A DNA stretch of 46,340 nucleotides from an uncultured Oscillospiraceae bacterium. GTDB taxonomy: Bacteria > Bacillota > Clostridia > Oscillospirales > Oscillospiraceae. A program made the position numbers and the translations under genes. The DNA lies in assembly GCA_910577915.1 (NCBI GenBank), contig CAJTOM010000011.1, positions 1-46,340 on the forward strand. Reading direction: 5' to 3'. Each line of letters starts with the position of its first letter. Position 1 is the first letter of the stretch. The notes below the pieces were generated by a model. It had not been told where the DNA came from. It was given only the letters and a program-made list of their open reading frames with translations, and ran no database searches. Positions 42,079 to 46,340 of this stretch are shown here, one piece after another.

Positions 42079-43004
42079 CACTCCACCTCCCATAGCTTCT
42101 CCGGGTAGAGCCCGGAGGCCGTCATATCCGCGATGGCCTGCACCACCGCGGGCTTGTCCTCCCGATAGGTGACGCCATACCACTTGTCCTCACTGCGCAG
42201 CACCTTCACCCGTGCCTTGTCCTCGTCGATGAGCTGGCTGACCACGGTGGGCAGGAAGTACTCCGCCTTGGCGGGGTTCTCCGCCAGGGCCTTGTCCAGG
42301 AAGGCGGGGAACCGCTCCCAGGCCTCGTCCAGGAAGCTGCGAGTGAAGCCCCACATGTTCATGGACACGATGGTATCGCCGGGCAGGTCGGTCCAGGTCT
42401 TCCCGTCGTCCTCGGTGTAACGGGGGGGATCCCCCTTCTCGATCTTGGTCCGCTCGGTGACGCGCGTGAGGAAGTGGTCCTCCGTCTCCTCGCACACGCC
42501 CCGGGCCACGGTGCCGTTCTCCGTGACGGTGTTTTTCAGCAGGTAGCCCACCATGGCGTACTCATACCGGCCGCCGTCGGCGTGGGCGCTGAGGTAGTCG
42601 AAGATCTGGCGGAAGGCCTCGGGCCCATAGTAGTCGTCGGCGTTGATGATGGCGAAGGGGCCGTCCACCACGTCCCGGGCGGCCAGGGCCGCCTGGGCGG
42701 TGCCCCAGGGCTTGGTCCGCTCCTGGGGCACGCTGTAGCCGGCGGGCAGGTCCTCCTTGCGCTGGTGGACGTATTTCACGTCCATCGCCTTGGCCACCCG
42801 CTCCCCCACCAGGGTCTTGAAGTCCGCCTCGATCTCCGGCTTGATGACGAACACCACCGTCTCAAAGCCGGCCCGGCGGGCGTCGTAGATGGAGTAGTCG
42901 ATGATCATCTGCTGATGGGCCCCCACGGGGTCCAGCTGCTTGAGCCCGCCGTAGCGGCTGCCCATGCCGGCGGCCATGATGACCAGAACAGGCTTTTTGC
43001 TCAT
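42078..43004 (-). CDS. Sugar-1-phosphate nucleotidyltransferase
   Basis: 308 residues from ATG 43004, overlapping the galE stop (TGATG). It has the NTP-transferase fold: VLVIMAAGMGSRYGGLKQLDPVG binds the nucleotide, and the INADDYYG motif holds the metal Asp. Between galE and nahK it should convert a hexose- or N-acetylhexosamine-1-phosphate to a UDP-sugar, as the uridylyltransferase does in the lacto-N-biose pathway. It belongs to a different family from LnpC/GalT, so the chemistry (UTP-dependent pyrophosphorylase) would differ from the bifidobacterial route. Confidence 0.8.
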   Translation of the reverse strand: MSKKPVLVIMAAGMGSRYGGLKQLDPVGAHQQMIIDYSIYDARRAGFETVVFVIKPEIEADFKTLVGERVAKAMDVKYVHQRKEDLPAGYSVPQERTKPWGTAQAALAARDVVDGPFAIINADDYYGPEAFRQIFDYLSAHADGGRYEYAMVGYLLKNTVTENGTVARGVCEETEDHFLTRVTERTKIEKGDPPRYTEDDGKTWTDLPGDTIVSMNMWGFTRSFLDEAWERFPAFLDKALAENPAKAEYFLPTVVSQLIDEDKARVKVLRSEDKWYGVTYREDKPAVVQAIADMTASGLYPEKLWEVE

Positions 43005-44032
43005 CACTTGCCCTCCCCTCTGTACCCGTTGGGGTTGGAGGACTGCCACTTCCAGGAGGAGGCGCACATGTCCTCAATGCCGTACCCGGCCACCCAGCCC
43101 AGCTCCTCCTTGGCCTTCACGGGATCCGCGTAGCACACGGCGATGTCGCCGGGGCGGCGGGGGTCGATGACGTAGGGCAGGGTTTTGCCGCAGGCCTTCT
43201 CGTAGGCGTGGAGCACGTCCAGCACGCTGTAGCCGTTGCCGGTGCCCAGATTGCACACGAAGAGGCCGCACTTGGTGTCCAGCTTCTTCAGCGCCGCCAC
43301 GTGGCCCTTGGCCAGATCCACCACGTGGATATAGTCCCGCACGCCGGTGCCGTCGGCGGTGGGATAGTCGTTGCCGAAGACGTGGAGCTTCTCCAGCTTG
43401 CCCACCGCCACCTGGGCGATGTAGGGCACCAGGTTGTTGGGGATGTCGTTGGGGTCCTCGCCGATGAGGCCGCTCTCGTGGGCCCCGATGGGGTTGAAGT
43501 AACGCAGCAGGGCCACGTTGAGGCTGGGATCGGCCGCACAGATGTCGGAGAGGATGCGCTCCTGGAAGAGCTTGCTGGTGCCGTAGGGGTTGGTGGTGCC
43601 GCCGGTGGGGAAGTCCTCCCGGATGGGCACGGTGGCGGGGTCGCCGTAGACCGTGGCGGAGGAGGAGAAGACGAAGTTCTTCACCCCGTGGCGGCGCATG
43701 GCGGCCAGCAGGTAGAGGGTGCTGACCAGGTTGTTGGTGTAGTACTCCAGGGGCTTGGACACGCTCTCGCCCACGGCCTTGAGCCCGGCGAAGTGGATCA
43801 CCGCGTCAATGTCCGGGTACTTGGCAAACAGCGCCTCCACCTGCCCCTCGTCGCACAGCTCCGCCTTGACAAAGGGAATCGTCTTGCCGGTGATCTTCTC
43901 CACCCGGCGCAGGGCCTCCTCGCTGGAATTGCAAAGATTGTCCGCCACAACGATGTCGTAGCCCGCCTCGATGAGTTCCACGCAGGTATGGCTGCCGATA
44001 TACCCTGCGCCGCCGCTGACAAGAATGGACAT
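43004..44032 (-). CDS. galE: UDP-glucose 4-epimerase
   Basis: 342 residues from ATG 44032, preceded by AAAGGAG. It is an extended SDR: NAD site GGAGYIGSH, SSSATVYGD with the conserved Ser/Thr, and catalytic Tyr and Lys in NPYGTSK. FNPIGAHESGLIGEDP is typical of GalE. It interconverts UDP-glucose/UDP-galactose and possibly the UDP-N-acetyl forms. It is first in a three-gene overlapping operon. Confidence 0.93.
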   Translation of the reverse strand: MSILVSGGAGYIGSHTCVELIEAGYDIVVADNLCNSSEEALRRVEKITGKTIPFVKAELCDEGQVEALFAKYPDIDAVIHFAGLKAVGESVSKPLEYYTNNLVSTLYLLAAMRRHGVKNFVFSSSATVYGDPATVPIREDFPTGGTTNPYGTSKLFQERILSDICAADPSLNVALLRYFNPIGAHESGLIGEDPNDIPNNLVPYIAQVAVGKLEKLHVFGNDYPTADGTGVRDYIHVVDLAKGHVAALKKLDTKCGLFVCNLGTGNGYSVLDVLHAYEKACGKTLPYVIDPRRPGDIAVCYADPVKAKEELGWVAGYGIEDMCASSWKWQSSNPNGYRGEGK

Positions 44033-44125
44033 AGATATTTCTCCTTTCAAAATATTGAATTGCCTGTTGTCATAATTGGGCATGCCCGCCCGGCGGCGGC
44101 AAACCCAGATCGGACTTTCTGCCTT

Positions 44126-44154
44126 ATTGTACCCGGTCTCCCGCCAAATAGCAA
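44126..44154 (-). promoter_or_regulatory. Promoter of the galE operon
   Basis: Read on the minus strand: TTGCTA, 17 bases, TACAAT, about 94 bases ahead of the galE start. It directly follows the AraC-type gene on the same strand. Confidence 0.6.
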
Positions 44155-44169
44155 TAGAAAGATCGTCCG

Positions 44170-45045
44170 TTATTTTTCATTATCTGCACTTTTCATCCGC
44201 TCGCCGCCCCCCCGCCGTCCCCGGCGGCGCTTGCGGTACTCCATGGGGCTGACGCCCTCCAGCCGCCGGAAGCTCTGGGAGAAGTAGCTCAGGGAGGAGA
44301 AGCCCAGAATCTGCGCAATCTGGGAGAGGGTGTGGTCCGTCTCGCACAGCAGGAACCGGCTCTCCTGGATGCGCCGGGAGATGAGATAGCTGATGGGCGA
44401 GGTGCCGAACTCCCGGCGGAAGGCGTGGGAGAGGTAGTATTTATTGATGTGGACCAGGCCCGCCAGCTGGTCCAGACTCAAATCCTCCTTAAAGTGGTTG
44501 TCGATGTACCGGCGCACCTGATCGCACTCCCGGTTGGCCCTGGGGCCAACCGGGACGGCGGCGGAGAGGGCGAAGTCCTCCCGCCGCCGCAGCCGCAGCA
44601 GGATCGCCTCCAGCAGATTCTGGCAGACGTCCTCCCAGCCCGGCTGCCCCTCCCTGGCCTCCTGGACCATCAGGCGCAGGCAGGTGCTCACCATCTCCTG
44701 CTCCCCTAAAAGGTGCATCAGGGCGTACCCGCCGATGCCGGTCAGAGACTCCAGCCCGTCCACCCCCAGCACCACGTACTCCATGGGGCTGCCGTTCTGG
44801 CTGGTCTCGGCGTGGGGCACGCTGGTATTGATGACCACCAGATCGTTGATGGCCACGGGAAACCGGTCCTGCTGAACCTGAAAGGCGCCGTGGCCGCCGG
44901 TGATAAAAAAGAGCTCCGCGCAGGTGTGGGTGTGGAGGGAGGAGTTCCACTCCTCACTGTAGAAAGCGTGGGTAACGTAGAGCAGCCGCGCCGGCTTCTC
45001 CGCGCCGTCCCGCTCCTTCCCGATCACGTACTGCTGTGTGCTCAA
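44170..45045 (-). CDS. AraC-family transcriptional regulator
   Basis: 291 residues from TTG 45045, chosen because GGGGGAGG lies just upstream; the longer frame to 45087 has no such site. The N-terminal cupin-like sensor (SLHTHTCAELFFITGGHGAFQV) is typical of sugar-sensing AraC regulators. The C-terminal double helix-turn-helix runs from RRYIDNHFKEDLSLDQLAGLVHINKYYLSHAFRREFGTSPISYL to the FSSLSYFSQSFRRLEGVSPMEYRKRRRG signature. It probably controls the divergent sugar-transport genes and the galE operon. Confidence 0.9.
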   Translation of the reverse strand: MSTQQYVIGKERDGAEKPARLLYVTHAFYSEEWNSSLHTHTCAELFFITGGHGAFQVQQDRFPVAINDLVVINTSVPHAETSQNGSPMEYVVLGVDGLESLTGIGGYALMHLLGEQEMVSTCLRLMVQEAREGQPGWEDVCQNLLEAILLRLRRREDFALSAAVPVGPRANRECDQVRRYIDNHFKEDLSLDQLAGLVHINKYYLSHAFRREFGTSPISYLISRRIQESRFLLCETDHTLSQIAQILGFSSLSYFSQSFRRLEGVSPMEYRKRRRGRRGGGERMKSADNEK

Positions 45046-45101
45046 GGCCGCCTCCCCCTCTCCGCAGACTGCAAAAAATTGAAACAATTTTCCTGCTCCC
45101 T

Positions 45102-45130
45102 ATTATAGACCCTTTTCCCTCATTGTGCAA
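45102..45130 (-). promoter_or_regulatory. Promoter of the AraC-type regulator
   Basis: Read on the minus strand: TTGCAC, 17 bases, TATAAT, about 57 bases before the TTG start. Confidence 0.7.
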
Positions 45131-45311
45131 CTTCAAAAAAAATTTTTGTAAAACAGGGGTAAATTTCGCCCCCCCACCCCGCCGCCGGCGGGGAACCCAC
45201 CTAAATTTAGAAATTCTGTCTAAACAGCGCCCCCGCCGCCCCGCCATTTTGCGTCAAAACATAAACAGGCCAAATTGAGCAACATCTCTAAAACGCAGAG
45301 CAACAATGGAA
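45131..45311. other. Divergent control region before the binding-protein gene
   Basis: About 180 bases with alternating A/T runs and GC-rich blocks, including CCCCGCC..GGCGGGG repeats near 45177-45195 and the A/T-rich CTAAATTTAGAAATTCTGTC at 45202-45221. No gene-like frame is seen. It is the natural place for AraC-type operators, but I cannot point to a convincing direct-repeat pair. Confidence 0.35.
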
Positions 45312-45339
45312 TTGTCAAAAAACGGCGCTGGTGTATAAT
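45312..45339 (+). promoter_or_regulatory. Promoter of the sugar ABC-transporter genes
   Basis: TTGTCA, 16 bases, TATAAT. A 9-base leader stem (GGGAACAGG 45353-45361 with 45365-45373) follows, then AGGAGG and ATG 45405. Confidence 0.7.
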
Positions 45340-45404
45340 TTTTGTTGTAAGGGGGAACAGGTCCCCTGTTCCCGTACAAACCGATTTTAATAGGAGGATT
45401 GGAC

Positions 45405-46340
45405 ATGAAAAAATTTCTCAGCATGCTCCTGGCGTCTGTGATGGTCCTGTCCCTGCTGGCCGGCTGCGGCGGCGGGAACAACCAGAAGGACAACCAGGGC
45501 ACCACTCCGCCCCAGCAGAACGACAACCAGACCCCCACCGATCCCGCTGAGCCCCCCGCCGAGCCCGCCGAGGACGTGACCATCCAGGTCGCCGCCCTGG
45601 CCTCCGGCTACGAGGAAGCCTATCCCGGCATGTGGCAGGAAGTCTGTGACGCCTTCACCGCCGAGACCGGCATCAAGGTCGACCTCATCGTCGACAAGAA
45701 CCTGGAAGACGTCATCGGGCCCTCCATGCAGGGCGGCGACTTCCCCGACGTCATCCACCTGGCCACCGGCCGTGAGAAGGGCCTCACCGAGCAGTTCATC
45801 AAGGACCGCAACATCGCCGACATCACCGACGTGCTGTCCATGACGATCCCCGGCGAGAGTGCCAAGGTTTCCGACAAGATCGTCGGCGGCTTCACCGACA
45901 CCTCTGTCACCAACCCCTACGGCGACGGCAAGACCTACCTGGCCCCCATGTTCTACTCCCCCTGCGGCCTGTTCTACAACGCTGGCCTGTTCGAGGAGAA
46001 GGGCTGGACCGTGCCCGCCACCTGGGACGAGATGTGGGAGCTGGGCGACAAGGCTGCCGCCGAGAACATCTCCCTGTTTACTTACCCCACCACCGGCTAC
46101 TTTGACGCCTTCCTGTACGCTCTGATGTACTCCGTGGGCGGTGCCGACTTCTTCAACAGCGCCACCACCTACGCCGAGGGCATCTGGGATACCGCCGAGG
46201 CCCAGCAGTGCTTCGACATCATCTCCAAGCTGGCCTCCTACACCAACCCCGTTACCCCCGCTCAGGCCAACGATCAGGACTTCACCCAGAACCAGCAGCT
46301 GGTCCTGGACAACAAGGCCCTGTTCATGCCCAACGGCACC
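45405..46340 (+). CDS. Extracellular sugar-binding lipoprotein of an ABC transporter, 3' end outside window
   Basis: 312 codons are visible and the frame runs off the right edge. The N-terminus is a lipoprotein signal (KKFLSMLLASVMVLSLLAGC) with lipobox Cys21, followed by a Gly/Asn/Gln/Pro-rich linker to about residue 50. The rest matches family 1 solute-binding proteins: VDLIVDKNLEDVIGPSMQGGDFPDVIHLATG, then PYGDGKTYLAPMFYSPCGLFYNAGLFEEKGW. Permease genes would be expected next. Beside the AraC gene and the galE-nahK operon, uptake of an oligosaccharide or amino sugar is likely. Confidence 0.9.
   Translation, partial: MKKFLSMLLASVMVLSLLAGCGGGNNQKDNQGTTPPQQNDNQTPTDPAEPPAEPAEDVTIQVAALASGYEEAYPGMWQEVCDAFTAETGIKVDLIVDKNLEDVIGPSMQGGDFPDVIHLATGREKGLTEQFIKDRNIADITDVLSMTIPGESAKVSDKIVGGFTDTSVTNPYGDGKTYLAPMFYSPCGLFYNAGLFEEKGWTVPATWDEMWELGDKAAAENISLFTYPTTGYFDAFLYALMYSVGGADFFNSATTYAEGIWDTAEAQQCFDIISKLASYTNPVTPAQANDQDFTQNQQLVLDNKALFMPNGT

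Noticed and set aside
45174..45240. GC-rich inverted blocks before the binding-protein gene as a riboswitch or terminator
   Set aside because: They lie upstream of the predicted promoter at 45312, so they are not in its transcript, and no stable conserved fold is apparent.
1..46340. CRISPR arrays, tRNA and rRNA genes
   Set aside because: No regularly spaced direct repeats, and no cloverleaf or rRNA-like stretches were seen in the intergenic regions; small RNAs without clear landmarks could have been missed.

Overview
The window reads as chromosome of a GC-rich, anaerobic, low-oxygen-adapted Firmicute, most likely a gut Oscillospiraceae (Flavonifractor/Intestinimonas/Lawsonibacter-type). This is inferred from strongly GC-biased codons combined with Clostridia-type gene content: a LexA with Firmicute-like promoter, an anaerobic cobalt-early corrin pathway, QueH, IorAB, an OadB-type decarboxylase subunit, and a Tn1549-like conjugative element carrying a VirB4 and an NlpC/P60 hydrolase. 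I cannot name the species.

Layout. (1) About 1-6740: the end of a degraded Tn1549-like integrative conjugative element (ICE). It holds an NlpC/P60 transfer hydrolase running off the left edge, a VirB4 ATPase that has lost its N-terminal half and is split by a one-base frameshift, an AT-rich cargo island (about 3320-6190) with a TIR-domain protein and a DUF4062-type protein ending in a clear terminator, and a frameshifted DUF6061 gene. The element abuts the 3' end of rlmD, whose product carries an extra tail of about 98 residues probably supplied by the element. (2) 6434-10404, minus strand: rlmD, a GNAT-like protein and an MBL-fold/beta-CASP RNA exonuclease. (3) 10783-12886: an M20 amidohydrolase and an S66 LD-carboxypeptidase. 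(4) 12948-16298, minus strand: response regulator, sensor kinase and a Gfo/Idh/MocA oxidoreductase. (5) 16391-27718, minus strand: one long corrinoid operon, cbiA-cbiC-cbiD-cbiF-cbiG-cbiH-cbiJET-cbiB-cobD-cbiP, including a three-domain CbiJ-CbiE-CbiT fusion. cbiL, a cobalt chelatase and the nucleotide-loop genes are not in the window. (6) 27877-34251: queH, then an operon of acyl-CoA synthetase, Na+/solute symporter and iorAB. iorA has an in-frame TAG at codon 52. (7) 34347-36681: uridine phosphorylase, then a promoter, a yybP-ykoY-like (Mn2+) riboswitch with an overlapping terminator, and an orphan OadB/OadG-like pair. (8) 36786-40867: lexA divergent from birA, a membrane-anchored Ntn-type amide hydrolase and a two-subunit chromate-family transporter. 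(9) 40969-46340: a galE / sugar nucleotidyltransferase / N-acetylhexosamine kinase operon, an AraC regulator, and the start of a sugar ABC-transporter binding lipoprotein.

Functional themes. The corrin operon makes cobyric acid and cobinamide-type intermediates from precorrin/cobalt-factor precursors. The acyl-CoA ligase, symporter and IorAB could take up aryl acids, activate them with CoA and reductively carboxylate them (or run in reverse), but the iorA stop codon questions whether this works in the sequenced strain. The last cluster looks like salvage of amino-sugars or lacto-N-biose/galacto-N-biose sugars. The most unusual signals are the riboswitch in front of an orphan Na+-pump subunit and the two-gene TIR/DUF4062 island inside the decaying element.
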